NCBI GenBank assembly: GCA_020636695.1
Contig: JACJXJ010000005.1
Coordinates: 1 to 64,000 of the forward strand
DNA length: 64,000 nucleotides
Origin: Prevotellaceae bacterium
GTDB taxonomy: Bacteria; Bacteroidota; Bacteroidia; Bacteroidales; Paludibacteraceae
Reading direction: 5' to 3'
This document shows, piece by piece, positions 47,934-58,129 of the stretch (its first letter is position 1; every line of letters starts with the position of its first letter). The position numbers and the translations under genes were made by a program. The notes beneath the pieces were generated by a model. The model was not told where the DNA came from and did not search any database. It saw only the letters and a list, made by a program, of their open reading frames with translations.

Positions 47934-49694
47934 ATGAAAAAATTACTTGTATCGTTTTTAATTTTGCTGTCTACGGCTGTGGTGGTAGCGCAGGATATTC
48001 CTGAAAATATAGCGTATACACAAATTTACGATTTTATCGACGAATTGGCTATAGATAAAGTCATTTCGATAAATTCGGTGGTAAAACCTTATAGTCGTAA
48101 TTTTATTGCGCAAAAGTTGGTAGAGGCGCAAGCTAAAGATTCGTTATTGACGAAACGTCAAAAAGCCGATTTGAAATTTTACTTGAACGATTATGCCTTG
48201 GAACGCGACACCGTGCCTACTAATAGAGTGAGTGCGACGGATAGCAAAACATTTAATCTATCACTTTTACAACCTGCTTTTCACTATTATTCACCCACAT
48301 TTAAAGCGCGAATTACACCGATATTGGGCATGGATATTTTGGCGAATCAAAAGGGTGCTATTACCAAACGTTGGTTTGGCGCTGAATTTCAAGCCACCAT
48401 TGTGAATCATGTATCAGTTTATGCTAGTTATCGCGATCAATCATTCAATGGTACTTATTTGAGCGATAGCGAGTTCCCAACAGCCTACGATAAAATCTCT
48501 GGAGCGAAAATCACAAAACCTACTTTTTTGAATAATTTACCAGGCGTTGAATATAAAGAGGCTAACTATGGTGGCGATTACAGCGATATGCGTGGCGGTA
48601 TTAAAGCCTACACGTCGTGGGGAAGTATCGGTTTGGTAAAAGACGTTATTACGTGGGGCGATAATTACAATGGTTCTAATATTATTTCGGGTAAAGCGCC
48701 GTCTTTCCCCATGGTGACGTTGAATTTAAAACCTTGTAAATGGTTCGAGTTGAATTATATACACGGTTGGTTAATTAGTAATGTGCTCGATAGTACGAAT
48801 TATTATTTAGAAGATTATGACGAAGGTGTGGTGAAAAAGCATTACCGTCCAGCCAATAAATTTTTGGCTGCCAATATGTTGACTTTTACGCCCATTCAAG
48901 GTTTGAATTTGTCGCTTGGGAATGCCATCGTTTATGCTGAAAATAATGTGCAAGCCGCCTATTTTATTCCGATTGCCTATTATAAATCGATTGATCACTT
49001 AATGACCAAAGGTTTGAAAACTGAAAATCAAAATTCACAGATTTTCTTTAATGTGAGTTCACGTAATATCAAACATTTACATTTGTATGGCTCTATGTAT
49101 ATCGACGAAATTAGTTGGAGTCGTTTAAAGCCATCTAATCCACAGCAAAATCCTGTGTCGTATAAGTTGGGTTTTAATGCTAGCAATTGGCCAATTAAAA
49201 ATCTGTCTTTACAAGGCGAATTTACACGCAGTAATATTATCAATTACAAACATTCCATTCAGACGTTAACTTGGGCGTCGAATAGTTATAATTTGGGTAG
49301 TTATTTGGGCGATAATTCACAAGATATTTACGTGGCGATCAATTATAAACCTATTCGTAGTCTTAATTTAAATCTGTCGTACACCAACGCCACCAAGTAT
49401 AATGATTACGAATATGTGCGTCGCCAAGTAGGTGAAGCTATTAGCCAAAAACCGTTTAACGAAAAGATTTGGCATAACGATTTGGTCGTCTTTAAAGCGG
49501 TTTACGAAGTGGTAAATAATGCTTACGCTATCATCAATGTGGAGTGGAATAATGCACAAGGTTACGATTTGACGTCTACGCCAATCGCTTCAGAAACACG
49601 TTTGACAGGTCAAGAATACCTCAATAAATTTACACCAAAACTTTATCATGGCGAAAACCTGACGTGTACCGTTGGGTTTAGCTTTGGATTTTAA
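47934..49694 (+). CDS. Wzi-like capsule-assembly outer-membrane barrel
   Basis: I use the ATG at 47934 (586 residues), where the signal peptide begins (KKLLVSFLILLS ... VVAQD). The frame itself opens at 47922, overlapping the previous stop. A helical N-terminal part (YTQIYDFIDELAIDKVI, with VVKPYSRNFIAQKL) precedes a long beta-barrel ending CTVGFSFGF. This layout fits Wzi-type proteins, which anchor capsule or other surface polysaccharide. No capsule cluster lies nearby, so the ligand is open. Confidence 0.75.
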   Translation: MKKLLVSFLILLSTAVVVAQDIPENIAYTQIYDFIDELAIDKVISINSVVKPYSRNFIAQKLVEAQAKDSLLTKRQKADLKFYLNDYALERDTVPTNRVSATDSKTFNLSLLQPAFHYYSPTFKARITPILGMDILANQKGAITKRWFGAEFQATIVNHVSVYASYRDQSFNGTYLSDSEFPTAYDKISGAKITKPTFLNNLPGVEYKEANYGGDYSDMRGGIKAYTSWGSIGLVKDVITWGDNYNGSNIISGKAPSFPMVTLNLKPCKWFELNYIHGWLISNVLDSTNYYLEDYDEGVVKKHYRPANKFLAANMLTFTPIQGLNLSLGNAIVYAENNVQAAYFIPIAYYKSIDHLMTKGLKTENQNSQIFFNVSSRNIKHLHLYGSMYIDEISWSRLKPSNPQQNPVSYKLGFNASNWPIKNLSLQGEFTRSNIINYKHSIQTLTWASNSYNLGSYLGDNSQDIYVAINYKPIRSLNLNLSYTNATKYNDYEYVRRQVGEAISQKPFNEKIWHNDLVVFKAVYEVVNNAYAIINVEWNNAQGYDLTSTPIASETRLTGQEYLNKFTPKLYHGENLTCTVGFSFGF

Positions 49695-49706
49695 TATACT
49701 GATTAC

Positions 49707-51521
49707 ATGCAGGACTATAAATTAACCGATTTTTTGCCAACGACTAAAAAAGAGTTGGAACTTCGAGGCTGGGACAGTGTCGATGTGGTGCTCTTTTCGG
49801 GTGATGCGTACATCGATCATCCGTCATTTGGAGCTGCGGTTATTGGTCGTGTGCTCGAACAGGAAGGATTGCGTGTAGCGATTGTCCCTCAGCCCGATTG
49901 GCGAGGCGATCATCGCGATTTTACAAAAATGGGTCGCCCACGTCTATTTTTTGCTATTTCTGCTGGCTGTATGGATTCTATGGTGAATCATTATACCGCC
50001 AATCGTCGGTTGCGTTCCAATGACGCTTATTCGCCCGATGGCAAAGCAGGCATGCGTCCCGACCGAACAACGGTAGTGTATTCCCAAATTCTCAAAAAAT
50101 TATATCCTGATGTGCCATTGGTAATTGGTGGTATTGAAGCGAGTTTACGTCGTTTTTCGCACTACGATTATTGGAGCGACAGTTATCATAAATCGATTTT
50201 GGCCGATACGAAAGCGGATTTGTTAGTATATGGAATGGGCGAACAGCCTATTCGTGCGCTAGTGCGTGCTTTGCAAGCTGGCAAGTCTATCAAGGAGTGT
50301 CAAGTTATTCCACAAATGGCTTATGTGACGAAAGAAAAACCGTCGTATGAGCACCAAGTGATGTTACAGTCGCACGCTGCATGTGCCAAAGATAAACGAA
50401 TATCGGCTGAAACGTTTCGCGTCATCGAAGAGGAATCGAATAAACTGAATCAAACACATTTAGTGCAGCCAGTTGATGGTGCTTTTGTGGTGGTTAATCC
50501 ACCTTTTGCGCCCATGACTACAGCTGATTTGGATGCGGTACACGATTTACCTTTTACGCGTTTGCCTCATCCTAAATATAAAGGAAAAACGATTCCAGCC
50601 TTTGATATGATTCAATTTTCGGTGAATACGCATCGTGGTTGTTTTGGAGGTTGTGCATTTTGTACCATTTCGATGCACCAAGGTAAGTTCATCGTTTCGC
50701 GTAGCGAAGAATCTGTGCTTCGTGAAGTGCGTAAACTATCTGAATCGCCTAATTATAAAGGATATTTAAGCGATTTAGGTGGCCCTTCAGCTAACATGTA
50801 TCGCATGGCGGGGAAAAATCTAGATTTGTGTGCTAAATGTAAACGCCCTTCGTGCATTTCCCCTCAAGTGTGTAAAAATATGAATACCGATCATCGTCCT
50901 ATGCTCGATTTGTATCGCAAAGTGGATGCCTTGCCATACGTCAAAAAGAGTTTTATTGGCAGTGGCGTGCGGTATGATTTATTGTTGCATCGTTCAGATA
51001 ACGAAGTGGTGAACAAAGGCAATAAGGATTACACGTATGAATTGATTGCTCATCATGTGTCAGGTCGCCTCAAAGTGGCTCCTGAACATACTAGTGAAGC
51101 GGTTTTGAAAGTTATGCGTAAACCAAGTTTTGCTCTGTTCAAAGAGTTTAAACGCACGTTCGATCGTATCAATGAGAGCGAATCGCTCAAACAACAATTG
51201 ATTCCCTATTTTATTTCGAGTCATCCAGGTTGCGAACCTCAAGATATGGCTGAATTGGCGGTAGAAACGAAACAATTGAATTTCCAATTAGAGCAAGTGC
51301 AGGATTTTACGCCAACACCTATGACTCTAGCGACTGAAATGTACTACACGGGGCTGAATCCGTACACGATGAAACCTATTTATGTGGCACGTACGCAGCC
51401 TGAAAAATTGGCACAACGTCAATTCTTCTTTTGGTATAAACCCGATGCTCGGAACCAAATTAAACGCGATTTACAAAAGATGAATCGTATGGATTTGGCT
51501 GATAAATTATTCAAGAAGTAA
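49707..51521 (+). CDS. YgiQ-family radical SAM protein
   Basis: This is a UPF0313 protein of 604 residues. The N-terminal region (about 1-250) is B12-binding-like, with VVIGGIEASLRRFSHYDYW. The radical-SAM cluster motif is CFGGCAFC (Cys312, Cys316, Cys319), followed by a further Cys group near CAKCKRPSCISPQVC. The family is widespread and its substrate is unknown. It begins 12 bp after the barrel gene. Confidence 0.92.
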   Translation: MQDYKLTDFLPTTKKELELRGWDSVDVVLFSGDAYIDHPSFGAAVIGRVLEQEGLRVAIVPQPDWRGDHRDFTKMGRPRLFFAISAGCMDSMVNHYTANRRLRSNDAYSPDGKAGMRPDRTTVVYSQILKKLYPDVPLVIGGIEASLRRFSHYDYWSDSYHKSILADTKADLLVYGMGEQPIRALVRALQAGKSIKECQVIPQMAYVTKEKPSYEHQVMLQSHAACAKDKRISAETFRVIEEESNKLNQTHLVQPVDGAFVVVNPPFAPMTTADLDAVHDLPFTRLPHPKYKGKTIPAFDMIQFSVNTHRGCFGGCAFCTISMHQGKFIVSRSEESVLREVRKLSESPNYKGYLSDLGGPSANMYRMAGKNLDLCAKCKRPSCISPQVCKNMNTDHRPMLDLYRKVDALPYVKKSFIGSGVRYDLLLHRSDNEVVNKGNKDYTYELIAHHVSGRLKVAPEHTSEAVLKVMRKPSFALFKEFKRTFDRINESESLKQQLIPYFISSHPGCEPQDMAELAVETKQLNFQLEQVQDFTPTPMTLATEMYYTGLNPYTMKPIYVARTQPEKLAQRQFFFWYKPDARNQIKRDLQKMNRMDLADKLFKK

Positions 51522-51529
51522 GTCGGCGA

Positions 51530-51559
51530 TTTGTGTCCCTTGTAAATTGATTATCTTTG
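51530..51559 (+). promoter_or_regulatory. Promoter of the pnuC-like gene
   Basis: TTTG at 51530-51533, an 18-bp spacer and TATCTTTG at 51552-51559 lie 46 bp upstream of the ATG at 51606. No NAD+ or thiamine riboswitch was recognised in the short leader. Confidence 0.65.
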
Positions 51560-51605
51560 CAAACAAAATAATTTTAACTTAAAAACTGATCAAAACAAAT
51601 TTTTT

Positions 51606-52373
51606 ATGAATTCGACTATTACAAAATTGTGGCGCGAAACTGGTGCCAATTCATTGATTGCTATTGTGTTATTTGGTGCTTTGTTGGGCGTTTTATACGT
51701 AGCCGAACTGTTGATACCTGAATTGGCTGGTAAATTGTTATTTTTTAATCAGCCCGCTTTTTGTGTTGGTATTCCTGCTAGTATTATTGGTGTGGCTTAT
51801 ATTTTAAGTATTAAAAATCCCGCTAACTATACCGGTTTTTATTTAGGTGTTGGTTCATCAGCTTTGTTGGGTGTTCAATTCTATTTGAATGGCTTGTTTG
51901 ACTTAACTTTTCTCTATTTTGTCGTGTTTATTCCTTTCCAAATTATGGCGATTATGTCGTGGAAAAAAGGTTCGAAAACTCAAAAAGAGGAAGTGTTTGC
52001 GCCAGAATTTTTAAACATGTCGACGATGTTGATTACCTTGTTCGCCTTTCTTGCTATTATTGTAGTAGATTATTTATTTGCTACTTTTGTTATGTACGGA
52101 GATGGTTTGTGCGAAAATGTGGTAGCTAAAATCATTAGTGGCTCTATGATTGCTGCTAGTGTATTGGCCAATTATTGGCTTATTTACAAGAAAAACGATT
52201 CTTGGCTTTATTGGTTAGTGTATAGTGTGGCTGGTATGTTATTAGCTGTGGTTGTTACGTCAAATATTTTCAGTTTGGTACTATTTACCTTCTTCTTGGT
52301 TATTAATGGTGTAGCTACTATAGCTTGGATTAAAGCCACTCCTAAAGAAAAATACGGCTGGCTGAAGAAATAA
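51606..52373 (+). CDS. PnuC-like nucleoside/vitamin-precursor transporter
   Basis: The 255 residues form about seven to eight membrane helices. The regions GFYLGVGSSALLGVQFYLNG, FLYFVVFIPFQIMAIMSWKK and the C-terminal WLYWLVYSVAGMLL ... VINGVATIAWIK match the PnuC fold, with paired Trp/Asn-rich ends. PnuC proteins carry nicotinamide riboside, and relatives carry thiamine or riboflavin by facilitated diffusion. No kinase gene is adjacent to tell which. It appears to lead a unit running through glyA. Confidence 0.7.
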   Translation: MNSTITKLWRETGANSLIAIVLFGALLGVLYVAELLIPELAGKLLFFNQPAFCVGIPASIIGVAYILSIKNPANYTGFYLGVGSSALLGVQFYLNGLFDLTFLYFVVFIPFQIMAIMSWKKGSKTQKEEVFAPEFLNMSTMLITLFAFLAIIVVDYLFATFVMYGDGLCENVVAKIISGSMIAASVLANYWLIYKKNDSWLYWLVYSVAGMLLAVVVTSNIFSLVLFTFFLVINGVATIAWIKATPKEKYGWLKK

Positions 52374-52401
52374 CTTAATTATTTAATAAATTAAGTAAAA
52401 C

Positions 52402-52782
52402 ATGGATACCAGGTTTGCATTCCGTGAAGAGATGAAGCATCGTACTAAACAATTCGCGTTACGAGTCATTCGTCTTTCTCAATCGTTACCTCATACGCGT
52501 GAGGCTGATGTTTTAGCACGTCAATTAATGCGCTCTGGTACTTCTGTCGCAGCTAATTATCGTGCCGCATGTGTAGCGCGTTCGTTGGCAGAGTTTAAAA
52601 GTAAGTTGAGTATTGTTATTGAGGAGTGCGATGAATCAATTTTTTGGATGGAAATGCTTGTGGATGGTAGCTTCATAAAAAAAGAATTATTGGAAAGTTT
52701 AATGCAAGAAGCAACTGAACTATTATATATTTTTTCAACGGCTAGAAAGAAAGCGAGTACATCAAAAGCCATCTCAGATTAA
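52402..52782 (+). CDS. Four-helix-bundle protein (S23 / 23S-IVS family)
   Basis: The 126 residues are all helical. The hallmark stretch LARQLMRSGTSVAANYRAA is followed by EFKSKLSIVIEECDESIFWME. These proteins were first found in intervening sequences of 23S rRNA, but here, as often in Bacteroidota, the gene stands inside a protein-coding unit without rRNA. The function is unknown. It lies 28 bp after the pnuC-like gene. Confidence 0.88.
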   Translation: MDTRFAFREEMKHRTKQFALRVIRLSQSLPHTREADVLARQLMRSGTSVAANYRAACVARSLAEFKSKLSIVIEECDESIFWMEMLVDGSFIKKELLESLMQEATELLYIFSTARKKASTSKAISD

Positions 52783-52803
52783 CTTATTAATTTATTTGTA
52801 CTT

Positions 52804-53373
52804 ATGAAAGAACATTGGAAACCAGGAACTCTTATTTATCCGCTACCAGCTATTTTGGTGTCGTGTGGCGGTTCCGAGGTAGAGTATAATATGCTCACTG
52901 TAAGTTGGGTTGGTACTATTTGTACAAATCCAGCTATGTGTTATATTTCGGTTCGTCCAGAGCGTCATTCATACGAAATCATTAAACGAACTGGCGAATT
53001 TGTGTTGAATCTTACCAATGAAGATATGGCATTTGCTACCGATTGGTGTGGCGTGAAAAGCGGAAAAGATTATAACAAGTTTGCCGAAATGAAATTAACG
53101 CCACGCAAAGGTGAGCAAGTAAGTGCACCTATTATTGTAGAATCTCCTTTGTCGATTGAATGTCGCGTGAAGCAAATTATGCCATTAGGTAGTCACGATA
53201 TGTTTATTGCTGAAGTGGTGAATGTGCAAGCCGATAGTCGTTATATCGACCCTATAACCGATGAATTTAAATTATCGGAAGCAAAATTAATGGCCTATTC
53301 ACATGGACATTACTACAAATTGGGCGAGGAAATAGGCAAATTTGGTTGGAGTGTACGTAAAAAAATAAAATAA
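52804..53373 (+). CDS. Flavin reductase-like FMN-binding protein
   Basis: This split-barrel flavoprotein of 189 residues includes NMLTVSWVGTICTNPAMCYISVRP, then RTGEFVLNLTNEDMAFATDWCG and GSHDMFIAEVVNVQ. The family reduces flavins with NAD(P)H or acts as a flavoredoxin in electron transfer. It is 2 bp upstream of dapF, so the two are translated from one message. Confidence 0.88.
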   Translation: MKEHWKPGTLIYPLPAILVSCGGSEVEYNMLTVSWVGTICTNPAMCYISVRPERHSYEIIKRTGEFVLNLTNEDMAFATDWCGVKSGKDYNKFAEMKLTPRKGEQVSAPIIVESPLSIECRVKQIMPLGSHDMFIAEVVNVQADSRYIDPITDEFKLSEAKLMAYSHGHYYKLGEEIGKFGWSVRKKIK

Positions 53374-53375
53374 CG

Positions 53376-54221
53376 ATGAAAATCCCCTTCGTAAAAATGC
53401 ATGGTATAGGCAATGATTATATTTATGTCAATTGCCTACAACAAACCCTCGAAAATCCAGAACAATTGGCGATAGCTTGGAGCAATCGTCACACAGGAAT
53501 TGGTTCAGATGGTTTGGTGCTTATTTTATCGTCTGAATCGTGTGATTTTCGGATGCGTATGTTCAATGCCGATGGTTCGGAAGCTGAAATGTGCGGTAAT
53601 GCAGCGCGTTGTATTGGTAAATATCTGTATGATTTTGGTTTGACTACAAAAAAATCATTGACGTTAGAAACGAAGGCTGGTGTTAAACCATTGACACTCT
53701 TTGTAAATGCTGACAATCAAGTAGATTTGGTGACAGTTGACATGGGCGAACCTATATTAGAGGCTGCTCGTATCCCTGTCGATTTGGCTCGTGAACGTGT
53801 TATCAATGAACAGGTTTTTGTGAATGATGAAGTGTACGATATAACCTGTGTGTCAATGGGAAATCCGCACACCGTCATCTTTACAACTGGCATCGACCAA
53901 TTAGATTTGCCGCGTCAGGGAGCAGCTATTGAAACGAATGAACTATTTCCTAATCGCACGAATGTGGAATTTGTGGAGACACTGAGTGATACACATCTAC
54001 GTATGCGTGTTTGGGAACGTGGTTCTGGCGAAACATTAGCGTGTGGTACTGGAGCTTGTGCGGTGCTTGTGGCGGCTGTTTTAAACCGTTTATCACAGCG
54101 TAAAGCTACTGTTTCATTGCTAGGTGGCGATTTAGAAGTGTTTTGGGATGAAGCTTCCAATCATGTGTTTTTGACAGGACCCGCCACGCTTGTTTTCAAA
54201 GGAGAAATAATTATAAACTAA
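53376..54221 (+). CDS. dapF: Diaminopimelate epimerase
   Basis: DapF converts LL- to meso-diaminopimelate for lysine and peptidoglycan synthesis. The 281 residues start KMHGIGNDYIYV. The two catalytic cysteines are in AEMCGNAARC (Cys73) and TLACGTGACA (Cys223). glyA begins 6 bp after its stop, an arrangement that puts two amino-acid enzymes on one transcript. Confidence 0.96.
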   Translation: MKIPFVKMHGIGNDYIYVNCLQQTLENPEQLAIAWSNRHTGIGSDGLVLILSSESCDFRMRMFNADGSEAEMCGNAARCIGKYLYDFGLTTKKSLTLETKAGVKPLTLFVNADNQVDLVTVDMGEPILEAARIPVDLARERVINEQVFVNDEVYDITCVSMGNPHTVIFTTGIDQLDLPRQGAAIETNELFPNRTNVEFVETLSDTHLRMRVWERGSGETLACGTGACAVLVAAVLNRLSQRKATVSLLGGDLEVFWDEASNHVFLTGPATLVFKGEIIIN

Positions 54222-54227
54222 AGAGAT

Positions 54228-55508
54228 ATGAAAAGAGATTCACTCATTTTTGACATCATTAAGCGTGAACGTGAACGCCAGATGAAAGGCATTGAACTCA
54301 TTGCTTCCGAAAATTTTGTAAGCGATGAAGTGCTTGAAGCTATGGGATCGGTATTGACCAATAAATATGCTGAAGGCTATCCAGGCAAACGCTATTATGG
54401 CGGTTGTGAGGTAGTGGATGAAGCAGAACAATTGGCCATTGACCGTTTATGTGAATTGTTTGGAGCCAAATGGGCTAATGTGCAACCACATTCTGGCGCT
54501 CAAGCCAATATGGCGGTATTTATTGCCTGCTTAAATCATGGTGATAAGTTTTTAGGTTTAAATTTGTCGCATGGCGGACATTTATCGCACGGTTCACCCG
54601 TTAATTTTTCGGGTTTGAATTATACGGCGCTCGAATATAATGTCAAAGAATCGGATGGTCGTGTGGATTATGACCAATTGGAACAAGTGGCTTTAGCCGA
54701 AAAACCTAAATTAATCATTGCAGGTGCATCAGCCTATAGCCGCGATTGGGACTATGAACGTATTCGTCAAGTGGCCGATAAAATTGGTGCTATTTTTATG
54801 GTAGATATGGCGCATCCTGCAGGTTTAATAGCGGCTGGTTTACTCCGTAATCCAGTTAAATACGCGCATATTGTAACTTCTACAACCCACAAAACATTAC
54901 GTGGCCCCCGTGGCGGTGTAATTCTCATGGGTGAAGATTTCCCAAATCCATGGGGAAAAACCACACCCAAAGGCGAGGTGAAAATGATGTCGGCTTTGTT
55001 GGATTCTGCCGTTTTTCCAGGTACACAAGGTGGTCCATTGGAGCACGTTATTGCTGCTAAAGCTGTTGCTTTTGGCGAGGCATTGCAACCTGAGTTTAAA
55101 CGTTACCAACAACAAGTTCAACTAAATGCGGCTGCTATGGCGAAAGCATTTATGACCAAAGGTTACAAAATTATTTCAGACGGAACGGATAATCACTCCA
55201 TGTTGGTCGATTTACGTACCAAATTTCCTGAATTAACTGGTAAAGTTGCCGAAAAAGCCTTGGTGGCTGCCGATATCACTACCAATAAAAATATGGTGCC
55301 GTTTGATAGTCGTTCGCCATTTCAAACATCTGGTTTACGATTTGGTACACCAGCCATTACTACACGTGGTTTGAAGGAACAAGACATGGCGCAGATTGTC
55401 GATTTAATTGACCGTGTGTTATCGGCTCCTGAAGATGAGCAAGTGATTGCCAAAGTGCGTGCTGAAGTGAATGCGATGATGGCAAAATATCCATTGTTTG
55501 TTTGGTAA
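54228..55508 (+). CDS. glyA: Serine hydroxymethyltransferase
   Basis: GlyA interconverts serine and glycine and charges tetrahydrofolate with one-carbon units. The 426 residues match the family. Motifs are [37 protein letters not shown] and the PLP lysine in [16 protein letters not shown] hairpin 23 bp after the stop ends the unit that began with the pnuC-like gene. Confidence 0.97.
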   Translation: MKRDSLIFDIIKRERERQMKGIELIASENFVSDEVLEAMGSVLTNKYAEGYPGKRYYGGCEVVDEAEQLAIDRLCELFGAKWANVQPHSGAQANMAVFIACLNHGDKFLGLNLSHGGHLSHGSPVNFSGLNYTALEYNVKESDGRVDYDQLEQVALAEKPKLIIAGASAYSRDWDYERIRQVADKIGAIFMVDMAHPAGLIAAGLLRNPVKYAHIVTSTTHKTLRGPRGGVILMGEDFPNPWGKTTPKGEVKMMSALLDSAVFPGTQGGPLEHVIAAKAVAFGEALQPEFKRYQQQVQLNAAAMAKAFMTKGYKIISDGTDNHSMLVDLRTKFPELTGKVAEKALVAADITTNKNMVPFDSRSPFQTSGLRFGTPAITTRGLKEQDMAQIVDLIDRVLSAPEDEQVIAKVRAEVNAMMAKYPLFVW

Positions 55509-55531
55509 TAAATTATTCAAAATACTTTGAT

Positions 55532-55559
55532 AAATGCCGTAGAATTGTCTGCGGCATTT
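55532..55559 (+). terminator. Terminator after glyA
   Basis: AAATGCCGTAGA / TCTGCGGCATTT form a 12-bp stem (one G:T pair) with a 4-nt loop. The T-rich tail is modest (ATAATTTT). Confidence 0.65.
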
Positions 55560-55609
55560 ATAATTTTAACCGTTTTGGTTTATTTTTGATGAATTTGATA
55601 GATTTTTAT

Positions 55610-55617
55610 TAAATTTG
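55610..55617 (+). promoter_or_regulatory. -7 promoter box for phoH
   Basis: TAAATTTG matches TAnnTTTG and lies 22 bp before the ATG at 55640. This favours that ATG over the TTG at 55628. Confidence 0.5.
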
Positions 55618-55639
55618 CACACTTAATTTGAAAAATGAG

Positions 55640-56590
55640 ATGATAGAAACCGTTTTGAACCTTTCAGAAAATATTGACACAGCTGTTTTTTATGGTGTGA
55701 ATAACACCAATATGCGTTTGATAAAGGATCTGCATCCGAGTGTGAAGCTTATGGGACGCGGGCATGTGTTGAAGTTGGCAGGTTCAGATGCCGATGTGGC
55801 TGCGCTGGAGAATACCCTACAAACGTTGGCTGACTTTTGCTCACAACACAATACGTTGACAGAACAGCATATTATTGATATGGTAAAAGGTGACAAACCT
55901 GTCGAAATAAAACACGATCATCTCATTGTACATGGCGTAGGCGGCAAATCCATCGTGGCGCGTACAGCGAATCAACAAAAATTGGTGAAAGATTACGATA
56001 CGAACGATTTGTTATTTGCTATTGGTCCAGCTGGTTCTGGTAAAACCTATACGGCTATTGCTTTGGCGGTGCGTTCGCTTAAAAATCGGGAAGTTAAGAA
56101 AATTATTTTGAGCCGTCCAGCCGTGGAGGCGGGTGAGAAGTTGGGTTTCTTGCCAGGCGATATGAAAGAAAAAATAGATCCCTATTTGCAACCGCTCTAC
56201 GATGCTTTGCAAGATATGATTCCTGCTGCCAAACTAGCCGATTATTTGTCGAATGGAACCATTCAAATTGCACCATTGGCTTTTATGCGTGGGCGAACAT
56301 TGAGCGATGCAGTGATTATTTTGGATGAAGCGCAAAATACGTCTACACAACAAATTAAAATGTTTTTGACACGTATGGGGCTGAATGCCAAAATGATAAT
56401 CACGGGTGATATGACTCAAATAGATTTGCCACCATCGCAAAAATCGGGTTTGAAAGATGCGTTGGAAGTGCTCAAAGATGTTAAAGGCATTGCGCGTGTA
56501 GAGTTTAATCAAAAAGATATTGTGCGGCATAAACTGGTGCAACGCATTGTAGAAGCCTACGATAATCGTCATAAAACGGTAGTGGAATAA
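55640..56590 (+). CDS. phoH: PhoH family protein
   Basis: This P-loop ATPase is related to helicase cores and linked to RNA metabolism and phosphate stress. I start at the ATG at 55640 (316 residues); the frame also has a TTG four codons earlier. Walker A is FAIGPAGSGKTYTAIA, Walker B is VIILDEAQNTSTQQ, and FLTRMGLNAKMIITGDMTQIDLP follows. A KH-like N-terminal domain precedes the ATPase. An NSS transporter gene follows after 19 bp. Confidence 0.93.
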   Translation: MIETVLNLSENIDTAVFYGVNNTNMRLIKDLHPSVKLMGRGHVLKLAGSDADVAALENTLQTLADFCSQHNTLTEQHIIDMVKGDKPVEIKHDHLIVHGVGGKSIVARTANQQKLVKDYDTNDLLFAIGPAGSGKTYTAIALAVRSLKNREVKKIILSRPAVEAGEKLGFLPGDMKEKIDPYLQPLYDALQDMIPAAKLADYLSNGTIQIAPLAFMRGRTLSDAVIILDEAQNTSTQQIKMFLTRMGLNAKMIITGDMTQIDLPPSQKSGLKDALEVLKDVKGIARVEFNQKDIVRHKLVQRIVEAYDNRHKTVVE

Positions 56591-56609
56591 GCTAAATAAA
56601 ACGAATAAC

Positions 56610-57971
56610 ATGACTTCAGAACCTCAAAAACGAACAAAATTTGGTAGTAAATTTGGCGTGGTCGCTGCGGCGGCTGGCTCTGCCGTTGGACTTGGCAATA
56701 TTTGGAAATTTCCTTATGAAGCAGGTCGGAATGGTGGTGCAGCTTTTTTGTTGATTTATATTTTATGTGTGCTCTTACTTGGATTGCCAGTAATGTTATC
56801 TGAATTTGCTATTGGTCGTCGTGCCCATGCTAATGTGTCAGGTGCTTTTCGAAAATTAACAGGCAACAATAGATGGTCTGGTATTGGTATATTGGGTGCT
56901 GTAACAGCATTTTTAATATTATCTTTTTATTTTGTAGTGGCAGGGTGGAGTTTGGAGTATGTGGCTCAAGCTATTTCCAACAATTTTGTAGGTAAAACTC
57001 CGGCTGATTTGTCTCTTGCTTTTACTGATTTTACCTCTGATACATATCGTCCTCTATTTTGGACTGCTATCTTTGTTGTTTTGACGGCTTTTGTACTTTT
57101 AGCTGGTGTTGAAAAAGGGATAGAACGTTATTCCAAAGTGTTAATGCCTTTTTTGATAATTATTTTGATTTTGCTCTCTATTCGATCCGTTACTATGCCT
57201 AATGGTTTAGAAGGTGTGAAATTCTTGTTTAAGCCAGATTTTTCAAAAATTACGCCTCAAGTCATGCTTAGTGCTTTAGGACAAGCTTTTTTCTCGCTTA
57301 GTTTAGGCATGGGATGTATGATTACCTATGGGTCGTACATGCGTAAAAAGAGTAATTTAATGCAAACTGCAGTACAAGTTACAATTGTTGATACAGTAGT
57401 GGCTATTTTAGCTGGTGTAGCTATTTTTCCTGCGGTATTTTCTTTGGGTATCAATCCTGCAGAAGGACCTCAATTGGTTTTTGTTACGTTACCAGGGGTT
57501 TTTTCACATATGACAGGAGGCTATATTTTTGCTATCTTGTTTTTTCTTCTCTTAACTATTGCAGCTATTACATCCACCATTTCTTTGCAAGAAGTTATCA
57601 CAGCTTATGTCTCGGAAGAATTTCATATAACACGTAAGAAAGTGGTGGTTGTATCTTCTTTGTTATTGATGTTGGGAGCGGTGTTATCTTCTTTGTCTTT
57701 AGGACCATATTCAAGTTTGTTAATTAATGGGAAACCTCTTTTTGAGGTGCTTGACTTTGTTACTTCGAAACTGTTTTTGCCCTTTGGAGGATTATTGATT
57801 GCTCTGTTTATTGGTTGGTTTTATAAAGCCGATAATGTGCGTGATGAATTAAGTAATGGTGGGAAATTGAAGATTCGCTTTTTCCCTGTTTATCTCTTTC
57901 TGATGCGCTACTTTGTACCGTTGGCTATTTTACTCATTTTTTTCAATGAATTAGGCCTATTACGCTATTAA
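56610..57971 (+). CDS. Sodium-dependent transporter (NSS/SNF family)
   Basis: The 453 residues span about 11-12 membrane helices. The family signature in the first helix is VAAAAGSAVGLGNIWKFPYE, with the unwound Gly-rich stretch that binds substrate and Na+. A related segment is ALGQAFFSLSLGMGCMITYG. NSS members import amino acids with sodium, and the exact substrate is not known. It is 19 bp downstream of phoH. Confidence 0.92.
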   Translation: MTSEPQKRTKFGSKFGVVAAAAGSAVGLGNIWKFPYEAGRNGGAAFLLIYILCVLLLGLPVMLSEFAIGRRAHANVSGAFRKLTGNNRWSGIGILGAVTAFLILSFYFVVAGWSLEYVAQAISNNFVGKTPADLSLAFTDFTSDTYRPLFWTAIFVVLTAFVLLAGVEKGIERYSKVLMPFLIIILILLSIRSVTMPNGLEGVKFLFKPDFSKITPQVMLSALGQAFFSLSLGMGCMITYGSYMRKKSNLMQTAVQVTIVDTVVAILAGVAIFPAVFSLGINPAEGPQLVFVTLPGVFSHMTGGYIFAILFFLLLTIAAITSTISLQEVITAYVSEEFHITRKKVVVVSSLLLMLGAVLSSLSLGPYSSLLINGKPLFEVLDFVTSKLFLPFGGLLIALFIGWFYKADNVRDELSNGGKLKIRFFPVYLFLMRYFVPLAILLIFFNELGLLRY

Positions 57972-58036
57972 TCAATCGCTTTTTTATTTTTGAATTTCAT
58001 ATCTAGTAGCTAGAAGGGTTAAAACAGCTTGCTTTG

Positions 58037-58067
58037 TTTGTTTTTCTTACTTTTTTAGCTATTTTTG
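58037..58067 (+). promoter_or_regulatory. Promoter of gpsA
   Basis: TTTG at 58037-58040, exactly 19 bp, then TATTTTTG at 58060-58067 give a full consensus match. It implies a leader of about 130 nt that contains a long inverted repeat. Confidence 0.65.
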
Positions 58068-58129
58068 TGAGTTGATAATATGTTTTTGGAAATCAAACTC
58101 GTTTTATAAGTCCTATTATTAGTATCTTT

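Noticed and set aside
51522..51605. Riboswitch upstream of the pnuC-like gene
   Set aside because: With the promoter at 51530-51559 the leader is only about 40 nt, too short for known NAD+, thiamine or FMN riboswitches.
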